The position numbers were made by a program, and so were the translations under genes. Under the pieces are notes generated by a model, which did not search any database, was not told the DNA's origin, and saw only the letters and a program-made list of their open reading frames with translations. Positions 1-8,609 of a stretch of DNA of 64,000 nucleotides are shown in pieces. Location of the stretch: the NCBI RefSeq assembly GCF_002583555.1, contig NZ_BEGX01000009.1, positions 62,001 to 126,000 of the forward strand, in the 5' to 3' direction. Within the stretch, counting starts at the first letter, position 1; each line of letters begins with the position of its first letter. The stretch is from Pseudonocardia sp. N23. GTDB lineage: Bacteria; Actinomycetota; Actinomycetes; Mycobacteriales; Pseudonocardiaceae.

Positions 1-424
1 CGTCGACGATGCGCATCAGGGCCTCGTCGACCCAGCCGCGGACGAACCCGGCCAGCAGCCCCACCAGCCCGCCCGCGACGAGCGCGACCGCGACGGCGAC
101 CACCGTGGCCTGCAACGACAGTGCCGCGCCGTGCACGACCCGGGTCCAGATGTCGCGGCCGAGGTAGTCGGTGCCGAACCAGTGTCCGGGAGCCGGTGGG
201 CGCAGCTTCTGCGCGGGCAGGCCGGCCGACGGGTCCCCCGGCGCGAGCACGTGCGGCGCGAACGCTGCGACCAGCACGGTGAGGACGACCAGCACGGCGA
301 CGACGAGCCCGGGCCGGTGCAGCAGGAACCGGCCGAGCCGGCGCCACCGCCCACCCGGGTGCGGCACCGGGACCGGTGGCGCCCCGGTCCCGGTGGCGAT
401 CTCCCGCACGAGCAGTTCGGTCAC
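1..424 (-). CDS. ABC transporter permease, DppC/OppC-like (partial, cut by window start)
   Basis: Second inner-membrane permease of a peptide/nickel-type ABC importer. Only the first 141 codons are in the window. The reading frame starts with GTG at 422-424, which overlaps the TGA of the upstream permease by 4 bp (GTGA), so the start is well fixed. One hydrophobic helix lies near residues 38-58. It is followed by the DppC family signature in which the periplasmic loop ends in FGTDYLGRDIWTRVVHGA and a second helix begins. No ATPase gene is visible; by family rule it should lie beyond the left edge. Substrate cannot be told from sequence. Confidence 0.9.
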   Translation of the reverse strand, partial: MTELLVREIATGTGAPPVPVPHPGGRWRRLGRFLLHRPGLVVAVLVVLTVLVAAFAPHVLAPGDPSAGLPAQKLRPPAPGHWFGTDYLGRDIWTRVVHGAALSLQATVVAVAVALVAGGLVGLLAGFVRGWVDEALMRIVD

Positions 425-1380
425 GCGTACACCCCCGTCGCGATCCTCGGGTCGAGCAGCGGGTGGACCAGGTCGACCACCAGGTTGACCACGACGAACA
501 CCAGCGCCGCGAACACGACGATCCCCTGCACCAGCGGGATGTCCTGGGCCCCGACCGCGGTCACGGTGAGCCGGCCCAGCCCGGGCCGGGTGAACACCGT
601 CTCGACGACGACCGTGCCCGCCAGCAGGTTGCCGGTGACGTAGCCGAGCACCGTCAGCGCGGGCACCGCCGCGTTGGGCAGCGCGTGGCGCAGGTGCACC
701 GCGACCGGGTCGGCACCCTTCGCGCGTGCGGTCGTCGTGTACGGCTGGTCGAGCGCCTGGCTCAGGCTCTTGGCCAGCACCTGCGCGACGAGCGCCCCAG
801 TGGTCAGCCCCAGCGTGACCGCGGGAAGGATCGCCGACGCCGGGCCCGCGACCCCGCCCGACGGCAGCAGCCGCCAGCCGAACGCCACGATCTGCACGAG
901 CATCAGCCCGACCCAGAACACCGGCAGCGACACCGCGAGCGACGGCAGCGCCAGCAGGGACTGCCGCAGCCAGCGCGCCCGCGTGTACGTCGCCAGCAGC
1001 GCGAGCGCGCCGCCGAAGACGATCGCGAACCCGAGGCCGAGCACCGCGATCTCCAGCGTCGGCGGCAACGTCTGTGCCACCGCGACGCCGACGTCCTGCC
1101 CGTTCTGGATCGAGGCCCCGAAGTCGCCGGTCAGGGCGGCACCGAGGCGGTGCAGGTACTGCACGGCGAACGGCTCGTCGAGCCCGTAGCGGGCGCGCAG
1201 CTCCGCGAGCTGCGCCGGGCTCACCGGCTCGCCGTCGAGCCCGCCGCTCGCCATCGTCGCGACCGGGTCGCCCGGCAGCAGGTAGAGCACGACGAACGAC
1301 ACCGTGAACGCCGCCCACAGCACCCCGGCCGCCAGCACGACTCGCCGGAGGAGGTAGCGGGCCAGCGGCGGAACCGTCAC
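421..1380 (-). CDS. ABC transporter permease, DppB/OppB-like
   Basis: First permease of the same importer, 319 residues, about the usual length for DppB. The N-terminus (VTVPPLARYLLRRVV) leads straight into the first membrane helix, as in the family, then comes LPGDPVATM and the large periplasmic loop. The EAA-type cytoplasmic loop that docks the ATPase is seen as ARAKGADPVAVHLRHALPNA. Its GTG start overlaps the TGA of the binding-protein gene (GTGA), and its own stop overlaps the next permease, so all three genes are translationally coupled. Peptide, nickel or sugar-oligomer uptake are all possible. Confidence 0.93.
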   Translation of the reverse strand: MTVPPLARYLLRRVVLAAGVLWAAFTVSFVVLYLLPGDPVATMASGGLDGEPVSPAQLAELRARYGLDEPFAVQYLHRLGAALTGDFGASIQNGQDVGVAVAQTLPPTLEIAVLGLGFAIVFGGALALLATYTRARWLRQSLLALPSLAVSLPVFWVGLMLVQIVAFGWRLLPSGGVAGPASAILPAVTLGLTTGALVAQVLAKSLSQALDQPYTTTARAKGADPVAVHLRHALPNAAVPALTVLGYVTGNLLAGTVVVETVFTRPGLGRLTVTAVGAQDIPLVQGIVVFAALVFVVVNLVVDLVHPLLDPRIATGVYA

Positions 1381-3017
1381 TGCGACTTCCAGGCGTCGTG
1401 GAGCTGGATGCGCGACGACGCGTCGAACGTGACACCGTGCGTGGTGGACGCCAGCGCCAGGACCGTCGTCAGCTCGACGACGGGGACGACGTAGTACTGG
1501 GCCAGCAGGTTGCGCTGGGCGTCGGCGACCAGCGTGCTGCGCGTCGCCGGGTCGGCCGCCGAGGCCTGCGCGGTCAGCGGCTGGTCGAGCGGGCTCGGCG
1601 GGAACCGCAGGATGTTGACCCCGCCGCTCCAGTACTGGCTGCGCAGGATGTCGGGGTCGGCCCGGGTGAGGTTGAACCACAGGCCGGAGAAGTCGCCGCT
1701 CTGCTGGATCGCCGCGACGTCGGAGATCTGTTTCTCGTCGAGCTGAAGGTCGATACCCGCCGCTGCGGCCTGCTGCTGCAGCAGCTCCAGGGTCGGCTTC
1801 ACGCTGCCCAGGTTGTTCGCGTAGACCACCGGGATCGTCAGGCGCTGCCCGTCCTTGGCGCGGATGCCGTCCGGTCCGCGGGCCCAGCCTGCGCTGTCGA
1901 GGGTCTGCTGCGCCTTCGCGAGGTCGAACCCGAGCTGCGCCGACTGGTCGGTGTAGTCCGGGGTGCTCGACGCGAGCGCGCTCGTCGCCGGCTTGGTCTG
2001 CGAGGTGTAGATCGCCGAGACGACCTCGGGCCGGTTGATCGACAGCGACAACGCGGTCCGCACCGCCGGGTCGGACACGACCGGCTTGGACAGGTTGAAC
2101 GCGATCTGGAACGGCAGGCCGGGGTTGGCCCGCGCCAGCAGCTGGACGCCCGCGGCCGTCAAGGGCGCCTCGTCCTGCTGGCCGATGCTGGTGATCGCGT
2201 CGACCTCGTTCGACTGCAGCGAACCGGTGCGCACCCCGGACTCGGGGACGACGCGGAACTCCAGCTTGTCGAGATAGGCCTCGCCGGGGTGGGCGAACAG
2301 CGCCGAGCCCCACGCGTACCCCGCCCGCTTGGCGAGGACGGTCGACTGGTTCTTCGTGTAGCTCTCGACGACGAACGGGCCCGATCCGACGACCGCGGCG
2401 CACCGTTCGTCATCGCTCTCCGCGACCGTCGCCGCCGACAGGATGCCCAGGCTGTGGGTCGACGTCGCCTGCAGGAACTGGACGTTCGGGACCGAGAACG
2501 AGACGGTGAAGGTGTCCGGCCCGGTCACGGTCGTGCCGGTGTAGCCCGCGAGGTAGCCCTTGGGCAGCGACGCCCGCACACCCAGCTTCGGTACCGCGTC
2601 GAAGTTCGCCTTCACGACGTTCGCGTCGAGCGGGGTGCCGTCGCTGAAGGTGACGCCCGGGCGCAGCGTGAACGTGTAGGACGTCGCGTCGGGCGCCACC
2701 GTCCATGTCGTCGCCAGCCAGGGCTTGATGTCGCCCGTCGCCGGGTCCTGGTCGGTGAGCGAGTCGACCAGCTGGCGCACCGAGTAGACCGAGTCGTTGC
2801 TGGTGACCTGCTGGGGGTCGAGGCATCCCTGGTCGCTGGACACGGCGAAGCGCAGCGTGCCGCCCGCAGTGGGCGGGCCGGCGTCGGCGGCCGGGCCGGT
2901 CGCGGCGCCGGAGCCGCACGCGGCCAGCAGCAGTACGGCGGATGTCGTGAGGGCCGCGGCGGCGGCGCGCAGCCTGCCGGGGCCGCGCCGGGAGCCGGCG
3001 AGGTGGATCGTGCGCAT
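1377..3017 (-). CDS. ABC transporter solute-binding lipoprotein, SBP family 5
   Basis: Extracytoplasmic binding protein of the importer, 546 residues, typical for the DppA/OppA family. The N-terminus has a basic segment, a hydrophobic stretch and a lipobox (LLLAACG, lipidated Cys34), so it should be anchored to the outer face of the membrane. Family features follow: LRFAVSSDQGCLDPQ near the mature N-terminus, FTLRPGVTFSDGTPLDANVV, and a SINRPEVV helix in lobe 2. The ATG start is followed directly by a standard signal peptide. It is the first gene of the operon; no clear promoter motif was found upstream. Ligand unknown. Confidence 0.93.
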   Translation of the reverse strand: MRTIHLAGSRRGPGRLRAAAAALTTSAVLLLAACGSGAATGPAADAGPPTAGGTLRFAVSSDQGCLDPQQVTSNDSVYSVRQLVDSLTDQDPATGDIKPWLATTWTVAPDATSYTFTLRPGVTFSDGTPLDANVVKANFDAVPKLGVRASLPKGYLAGYTGTTVTGPDTFTVSFSVPNVQFLQATSTHSLGILSAATVAESDDERCAAVVGSGPFVVESYTKNQSTVLAKRAGYAWGSALFAHPGEAYLDKLEFRVVPESGVRTGSLQSNEVDAITSIGQQDEAPLTAAGVQLLARANPGLPFQIAFNLSKPVVSDPAVRTALSLSINRPEVVSAIYTSQTKPATSALASSTPDYTDQSAQLGFDLAKAQQTLDSAGWARGPDGIRAKDGQRLTIPVVYANNLGSVKPTLELLQQQAAAAGIDLQLDEKQISDVAAIQQSGDFSGLWFNLTRADPDILRSQYWSGGVNILRFPPSPLDQPLTAQASAADPATRSTLVADAQRNLLAQYYVVPVVELTTVLALASTTHGVTFDASSRIQLHDAWKSQ

Positions 3018-3569
3018 CGGGGGTGTGCGTCCTTCGGGGTGCCCTGCCCGGTCCGCGCCACGCAGGTGCGGCGCCGACGGGGTCGGGTGGGGTGAGCGGG
3101 AGGGGTCGACGACCTGCTCAGGCCGGACAGGCCGCGCTGGTCACTCGCAGGAGATCGACGTGCAGCCGGTATGCACCCCGGTATGTCCCCATGACCGCCT
3201 CCATCGTTCCCGGCATGAGCACCCTCGCCCGCGGTCGCGGGGGGTTGCTGCGGCGTCGTCGAGCCAGGTCTCTCGGCCGCTCTGGATGGTCCCGGCGGTC
3301 ACCCGCCGTGAGCCGACAGTACGGAGCGGGCGGCGGTTCCTGTCAATCCGGACATCTGATCCCGTGATGTGGAACGGCTCCGCAACCGGTCCGGTCCTCT
3401 CCGACCCCGAGCGGGTCGTCGCAGGTCGGCGAGGGTGCGGCCGATCATCTCCTGTCCCCCGGACAGGGCGGAACCACGACCGGAGTGGCGACGGCCACGT
3501 GCGGACTCGCGCAGCGAGATACACGTGAGCGCCCTCCGTCGGCCCGCGGACCGCGGTGGTGCGCCTCGC
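3018..3569. other. gene-less stretch before the HpaB-like relic
   Basis: About 550 bases with no reading frame that has family-like sequence on either strand. It lies upstream of the minus-strand importer, so it should hold that promoter, but no convincing -10/-35 pair stands out. The right end may contain further, unrecognisable decay products of the HpaB-like relic. Confidence 0.5.
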
Positions 3570-4150
3570 GTGTGGCCGGCGGCGCGACGTGCTCGAGGAG
3601 GTCGGCTCCGACGCGCTGTTCGCCCTGTTGCGGGCCACCGAGGGTGGAGGGGCTGGCCAACGCCCGCGCCTGCGTCGACCGCTGCCGCCGCGACGACCTC
3701 GCGCCCGCCGTCGCCCAGACCGACGTCAAGGGCGACCGGTCGCTCGGCCCGTCGCAGCAGGCGGCTCCCGACCTCTACCTGCGCATCGTCGACAGCGACG
3801 CGGACTCCATCACCGTGCGCGAGACCAAGACCCACACCTCGTTCTCGGCCGATGCCGACGAGATCGTCGTGCCGCCCACCCGCGCGACGGGCCCAGGCGA
3901 CGCCGACTGGGCCGTGTCGTTCGCGGTGCCCGTCGACACCCCGGAACTGAGCCGCCACGTCTCCGCCTACCTCCCGGGCGAGCTCGACGGGTTCGGCTTA
4001 CCGATCCCGTCGCGGCACAAGCTGCTCGGGTCGCTGACCGTGTTCGACGACGTCCCCATCCCCCGCGACCGCGTCTTCCGCGACCGCCGCCCCGAGCTCG
4101 CCGGCTCGTCGCGGACGTCCCCGACGGGCATGTCGAGCGCCGCCGCGATC
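3570..4150 (+). pseudogene. relic of a HpaB / 4-hydroxybutyryl-CoA dehydratase family flavoprotein
   Basis: Fragments of a 4-hydroxyphenylacetate 3-monooxygenase (HpaB) / 4-hydroxybutyryl-CoA dehydratase family enzyme, normally about 480-540 residues. The first piece (EEVGSDALFALLRATE, from about 3595) is in one frame. Near 3645 the reading shifts to a second frame that carries AVAQTDVKGDRSLGPSQQ, PDLYLRIVDSDADSITVRETK, AVSFAVPVDTPEL and VFDDVPIPRDRVFRD in family order. The N-terminal third, and everything after about 4115, is missing. No start codon with a ribosome site precedes it. It is read as a dead gene. Which of the two enzyme activities the ancestor had cannot be decided. Confidence 0.75.
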
Positions 4151-4268
4151 AGGCCGATCACACCGGATGTCGATCACGCGCGACTGCGGCGGACAGTACG
4201 CCGCGTCCAGACAAACACGACACCTGGGGGTGACGACGGATCGACTACCCAACATGTAGTGTCTGGAT

Positions 4269-4459
4269 CACTGGTGGTTCGCCTCGCATCCCGCGGGGCG
4301 GAGCAAGAGGGAACCCGGTGCGAGTCCGGGACTGCCCCGCAGCGGTGAGTGGGAACGACCGCCGTCATGACGCACTGGGCGAGAGCCCGGGAAGCGACGG
4401 TCAGTAGGTCCGGCAGGTGTCCCTGCCACGCCCGCGAGTCCGAAGACCTGCCATCAGTG
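4269..4459 (+). promoter_or_regulatory. cobalamin riboswitch upstream of nrdAB
   Basis: Adenosylcobalamin-binding aptamer. The closing P1 helix pairs CACTGGTGG (4269-4277) with CCATCAGTG (4451-4459) over 9 bp. Conserved core elements occur in order: GAGGGAACCCGGTGCGAGTC, GACTGCCCCGCAGCGGTGAG, CACTGGGCGAGAGCCCGGGAAG, and the 3-prime B12 box GAGTCCGAAGACCTGCC. The nrdA start is about 125 bases further on, which leaves room for an expression platform. B12 binding is expected to lower nrdAB expression, as known for Streptomyces class I reductase operons; here this is inferred from position and orientation. Confidence 0.95.
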
Positions 4460-4525
4460 CGCGCACCTCCGGTGCGCGCGTCCGGAGCCTCGAGGGAAGG
4501 CGCCACGGACGGGCGCCGGTCCCCG

Positions 4526-4585
4526 GCCCTCTCCGCGCGTGCCCCCACGGCTCCGGCTCCGGTCGAGCTCGCGAGGAGAGAGCCC
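4526..4585 (+). promoter_or_regulatory. probable expression platform of the nrdA riboswitch
   Basis: The nrdA ribosome site AGGAGAG (4574-4580) sits in CTCGCGAGGAGAGAGCC. About 40 bases upstream is GGCCCTCTCCGCGCG, whose CTCTCC and CGCG can pair with GGAGAG and CGCG of the ribosome-site segment (with a bulged A). This would hide the ribosome site, so control may act on translation. The pairing was found by eye; no folding energy was computed. Confidence 0.5.
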
Positions 4586-7489
4586 GTGGCAGCACCGACG
4601 ATGCCCGATACACCCGTCCGTACCGACACACCCCCCGAACAGCTGCGCGTCGTGCGCCGCGACGCGAGCGTCTCCGACTTCGACGCCTCGAAGATCTCCG
4701 TCGCGCTGACGAAGGCGTTCGTCAACACCGAGGGCGCGGCCGGCGGGGCGTCGCGGGTGCGCGAGCTGGTCGAGGACCTCACCGGCCAGGTCATCGCCGC
4801 CCTGCGCCGGTTCCCGGTGCCCGCGGTGCACGTCGAGCAGATCCAGGACCAGGTCGAGCTCTCGCTGATGCGCGGCGGGCATCACAAGGTCGCCCGCTCC
4901 TACGTGCTCTACCGGGAGGAGCACGCCCGGGCCCGCGAGGCCGCGGCTCCGGCCGCCGCCGAGGCGACGCTGCACGTCACCGACCGCGGCGGCAGCCGCG
5001 TCCCGCTCGACTGGGACCGGGTGGAGACGGTCGTCGGGGAGGCCGTGACCGGCGTCGACGACGTGAGCGCAGGGCCCGTGCTCGCCGAGGTCCGTCGCAC
5101 CCTCTACGACGGCATCGCCGCCACCGAGCTCGCACAGGCCCAGGAGATGGCCGCGCGCACGCTCGTCGAGCGGGAGCCGAACTACTCCCTCGTCGCCGCC
5201 CGGCTGCTGCTCGACCGGCTACGCGGGGAGACCCTGACGTACCTGGCCGACACGCCGCGCGCGCTCGGCCACGCCGGGATGCGGGAAGAGTACCCCGCGT
5301 ACTTCCGCGCCTACCTGCGCCGCGCGGTCGAGCTGGAGCTGGTCGACCCGGAGCTGGAACGGTTCGACCTCGACCGCATGAGCGCCGCGATCCGCGCCGA
5401 CCGGGATCTCGACTTCGGTTTCCTCGGCCTGCAGACCCTCTACGACCGCTACTTCCTGCACCACCACACCACCCGGTTCGAGCTGCCGCAGGCGTTCTTC
5501 ATGCGGGTCGCGATGGGGCTGGCGGTGCGCGAGATCGACCGCGAGGCCCGCGCGATCGAGTTCTACGAGCTGCTGTCCTCGTTCGACTTCATGGCGTCCA
5601 CCCCGACGCTGTTCAACTCCGGGACCACGCGGCCCCAGCTCTCGTCGTGCTTCCTCACCACCGTCGACGACGACCTCGACTCGATCTTCCAGGCCTACAA
5701 GAACAACGCGCTGCTCGCCAAGTACTCGGGCGGCCTCGGCAACGACTGGACACCGGTCCGCGGCCTCGGCGCGCACATCAAGGGCACCAACGGCGAGTCC
5801 CAGGGCGTCGTCCCGTTCCTCAAGATCGCCTCGGACACCGCGGTCGCGGTCAACCAGGGCGGCAAGCGCAAGGGTGCGGCGGCCGCGTACCTGGAGACGT
5901 GGCACGTCGACATCGAGGAGTTCCTCGACCTGCGCAAGAACACCGGTGACGACCGGCGTCGCACCCACGACATGAACACCGCGAACTGGGTGCCAGACGA
6001 GTTCCTGCGCCGTGTCGAGGCCGACGCGCACTGGACGCTGTTCTCCCCCGACGAGGTCCCCGACCTGCACGATCTCTACGGCACCGCCTTCGCCCGCCGC
6101 TACCGCGAGTACGAGGCCGCCGCGGAGCGCGGCGGGATCCGGGTGTCGAAGCGGGTGCGCGCCGTCGAGCTGTGGCGCCGGATGCTCACGATGCTGTTCG
6201 AGACCGGGCACCCGTGGATCACGTTCAAGGACCCGTGCAACGTGCGCTCCCCGCAGCAGCACGTGGGCGTCGTGCACTCGTCCAACCTGTGCACCGAGAT
6301 CACGCTCAACACCTCGGCAGGCGACGAGGTGGCCGTCTGCAACCTGGGCTCGGTCAACATGCTCCGCCACGTCACCGCCGACGGGCTGGACACCGAGAAG
6401 CTGCGCCGCACCGTGACCACGGCCGTGCGGATGCTCGACAACGTGATCGACATCAACTTCTACACGATCCCCGACGCCCGCCGGTCGAACCTGCGCCACC
6501 GGCCGATCGGGCTGGGGCTGATGGGCTTCCAGGACGCGCTGTTCGCCCAGGGCATCCCGCTGGCCTCGGACGCGGCCGTCGAGTTCGCCGACCGGAGCAT
6601 GGAGCACCTGAGCTACCACGCCATCGCGGCGTCCAACGGCCTCGCGGTCGAGCGCGGCCGCTACGCGAGCTTCGACGGCTCGCTGTGGAGCCAGGGCGTG
6701 CTGCCGATCGACTCGCTCGCGCTGCTCGACGCCGCGCGTGCGGGCGACGGGCTCGACGTCGACCGGTCGACGACCCTGGACTGGGACGGGCTGCGCTCGC
6801 GCGTACGGGAGACCGGCATGCGCAACTCCAACGTCATGGCCATCGCGCCGACGGCGACGATCTCCAACATCTGCGGCGTCGGCCAGTCGATCGAGCCGCA
6901 GTTCCGCAACCTGTTCGTGAAGTCCAACATGTCCGGCGACTTCACGGTCGTCAACCCGCACCTGGTCGCCTCGCTCAAGGACCGGGGCCTGTGGGACGAG
7001 GTGATGGTCGCCGACCTCAAGTACTTCGACGGCAGCCTCGCCGAGATCGACCGGGTGCCCGCGGACCTCAAGGCGCTCTACGCCACGGCCTTCGAGATCG
7101 AGCCGCACTGGCTGGTCGACGCGGCGTCGCGGCGGCAGAAGTGGATCGACCAGGCGCAGTCGCTGAACCTGTACCTGGCCGCCCCCAGCGGCCGCAAGCT
7201 CGACGAGCTGTACCGGCTGGCCTGGCACAAGGGCCTCAAGACCACCTACTACCTGCGTGCGCAGTCGGCGACCCACGTCGAGAAGAGCACGCTGCGCGGC
7301 ACCGACGGCAAGCTGCGCGGCGTGACGGCCGCGCCGGGGACGGCCACCGCGACGACGTCCGCCGATGCCCCGTCGACCGTGACCGCGGTACCCGTCCCGC
7401 CCACTCCCCCGTCGGCGCTCGGGGACACCCCGTTCGCCGCGCCCCTCACCTGCCGCATCGAGGACCCCGAATGCGAGGCCTGCCAGTGA
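4586..7489 (+). CDS. nrdA: ribonucleoside-diphosphate reductase, alpha subunit (class I)
   Basis: Large catalytic subunit that reduces ribonucleotides to deoxyribonucleotides, 967 residues. The GTG start is chosen because AGGAGAG lies 5 bases upstream; the open frame extends further upstream only through the riboswitch. An ATP-cone allosteric domain covers about residues 20-115 ([16 protein letters not shown]). Catalytic residues are visible: Cys355 in QLSSCFL, Asn567-Leu-Cys569-Thr-Glu571 for the thiyl radical site, a second half-cystine in VCNLGSVNM, the radical-transfer pair in [10 protein letters not shown], and a C-terminal redox Cys pair (CEACQ). It is coupled to nrdB by a GTGA overlap and lies behind a cobalamin riboswitch, so it should be expressed when B12 is scarce. 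Confidence 0.97.
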   Translation: MAAPTMPDTPVRTDTPPEQLRVVRRDASVSDFDASKISVALTKAFVNTEGAAGGASRVRELVEDLTGQVIAALRRFPVPAVHVEQIQDQVELSLMRGGHHKVARSYVLYREEHARAREAAAPAAAEATLHVTDRGGSRVPLDWDRVETVVGEAVTGVDDVSAGPVLAEVRRTLYDGIAATELAQAQEMAARTLVEREPNYSLVAARLLLDRLRGETLTYLADTPRALGHAGMREEYPAYFRAYLRRAVELELVDPELERFDLDRMSAAIRADRDLDFGFLGLQTLYDRYFLHHHTTRFELPQAFFMRVAMGLAVREIDREARAIEFYELLSSFDFMASTPTLFNSGTTRPQLSSCFLTTVDDDLDSIFQAYKNNALLAKYSGGLGNDWTPVRGLGAHIKGTNGESQGVVPFLKIASDTAVAVNQGGKRKGAAAAYLETWHVDIEEFLDLRKNTGDDRRRTHDMNTANWVPDEFLRRVEADAHWTLFSPDEVPDLHDLYGTAFARRYREYEAAAERGGIRVSKRVRAVELWRRMLTMLFETGHPWITFKDPCNVRSPQQHVGVVHSSNLCTEITLNTSAGDEVAVCNLGSVNMLRHVTADGLDTEKLRRTVTTAVRMLDNVIDINFYTIPDARRSNLRHRPIGLGLMGFQDALFAQGIPLASDAAVEFADRSMEHLSYHAIAASNGLAVERGRYASFDGSLWSQGVLPIDSLALLDAARAGDGLDVDRSTTLDWDGLRSRVRETGMRNSNVMAIAPTATISNICGVGQSIEPQFRNLFVKSNMSGDFTVVNPHLVASLKDRGLWDEVMVADLKYFDGSLAEIDRVPADLKALYATAFEIEPHWLVDAASRRQKWIDQAQSLNLYLAAPSGRKLDELYRLAWHKGLKTTYYLRAQSATHVEKSTLRGTDGKLRGVTAAPGTATATTSADAPSTVTAVPVPPTPPSALGDTPFAAPLTCRIEDPECEACQ

Positions 7490-8559
7490 CCGCGACCGAG
7501 CCCCTCTCCCTCACCGGGCTGGAGAGCATCGACCGCGGCGGCGAACGCGTCGCCGCCGACGCCAAGCGGATGATCAACGGCCGCGCCGACGTCAACCAGC
7601 TGCTGCCACTGAAGTACCGCTGGGCGTGGGACAAGTACCTGGCCGGATGTGCCAACCACTGGATGCCGACCGAGGTCTCGATGCAGGCCGACATCGCGCT
7701 GTGGAAGTCCCCCACGGGGCTCACCGCCGACGAGCGCTTGATGCTGAAGCGGAACCTGGGCTTCTTCGCGACGGCGGAGTCGTTGGTGGCCAACAACATC
7801 GTGCTGGCCGTCTACCGCAACCTCACCAACCCGGAGTGCCGGCAGTACCTGCTGCGCCAGGCGTTCGAGGAGGCCGTGCACACCCACACGTTCGAGTACG
7901 TGTGCGAGAGCCTGGGGCTCGACGAGGGCGAGCTGTTCAACATGTACCGGGAGGTCCCGTCGATCACCGACAAGGACGCCTGGGCGCTCGAGCACACCCG
8001 CGCGCTGTCGGACCCGGACTTCCGCACCGGCACGCCCGAGGCCGACCGCGCGTTCCTGCGTGACCTCGTCGCGTTCTACGTGATCTTCGAGGGCATGTGG
8101 TTCTACACGGGCTTCGTGCAGATCCTCTCGCTCGGGCGGCGCACCAAGATGGTGGGCATCGCCGAGCAGTACCAGTACATCCTGCGCGACGAGTCGATCC
8201 ACCTGAACTTCGGCATCGACGTCATCAACATGATCAAGATCGAGAACCCGCACCTGTGGACGGCGGAGTTCGCCGAGGAGATCCGCGGCATGCTGCGGGA
8301 GGCGTGCGCGCTCGAGGTCGCGTACGCCCACGACACGATGCCGCGCGGCATCCTCGGACTCTCGGCCGACCTGTGCGAGCAGTACCTGCACTTCATCACC
8401 GACCGCCGGGCCGAGCAGATCGGCCTCGCCCCGCTGTTCGGTCAGACCGAGAACCCGTTCCCGTGGATGAGCGAGGCCATGGACCTCAAGAAGGAGAAGA
8501 ACTTCTTCGAGACCCGCGTCATCGAGTACCAGACGGGCGGCGGCCTGGACTGGGACTGA
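7486..8559 (+). CDS. nrdB: ribonucleoside-diphosphate reductase, beta subunit, class Ic-type metal site
   Basis: Radical-generating subunit, 357 residues. The GTG start overlaps the nrdA stop. Ligands of the first metal half are Glu98, Glu129 and His132; those of the second half lie in IFEGMWFY and RDESIHLNF. The radical tyrosine position is Phe136 ([12 protein letters not shown]), and the Asp84 position of the E. coli protein is Glu98. Spacing 98-129-132-136 equals that of Chlamydia NrdB (Glu89, Glu120, His123, Phe127), the class Ic Mn/Fe enzyme. The Trp of the electron-transfer path is kept in HWMPTEV. A Mn(IV)/Fe(III) cofactor instead of a tyrosyl radical is therefore the best reading; it is inferred from residues only. 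Confidence 0.96.
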   Translation: MTATEPLSLTGLESIDRGGERVAADAKRMINGRADVNQLLPLKYRWAWDKYLAGCANHWMPTEVSMQADIALWKSPTGLTADERLMLKRNLGFFATAESLVANNIVLAVYRNLTNPECRQYLLRQAFEEAVHTHTFEYVCESLGLDEGELFNMYREVPSITDKDAWALEHTRALSDPDFRTGTPEADRAFLRDLVAFYVIFEGMWFYTGFVQILSLGRRTKMVGIAEQYQYILRDESIHLNFGIDVINMIKIENPHLWTAEFAEEIRGMLREACALEVAYAHDTMPRGILGLSADLCEQYLHFITDRRAEQIGLAPLFGQTENPFPWMSEAMDLKKEKNFFETRVIEYQTGGGLDWD

Positions 8560-8565
8560 GGCCCT

Positions 8566-8605
8566 GTGAGTGGCGATGGTCGCTGCGGCGACCATCGCCA
8601 CTCAC
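8566..8605. terminator. bidirectional hairpin between nrdB and metE
   Basis: A perfect 18-bp inverted repeat (8566-8583 with 8588-8605) with a 4-base TGCG loop, only 6 bases after the nrdB stop and 4 bases from the metE stop. There is no U-run, as is common in high-GC actinobacteria. Its position between convergent genes and perfect symmetry suit a shared transcription terminator. Confidence 0.85.
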
Positions 8606-8609
8606 GAGA

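Noticed and set aside
4349-4585. Upstream extension of nrdA through the riboswitch
   Set aside because: The frame is open there, but the sequence is riboswitch and the GTG at 4586 has a strong ribosome site and the conserved ATP-cone start.
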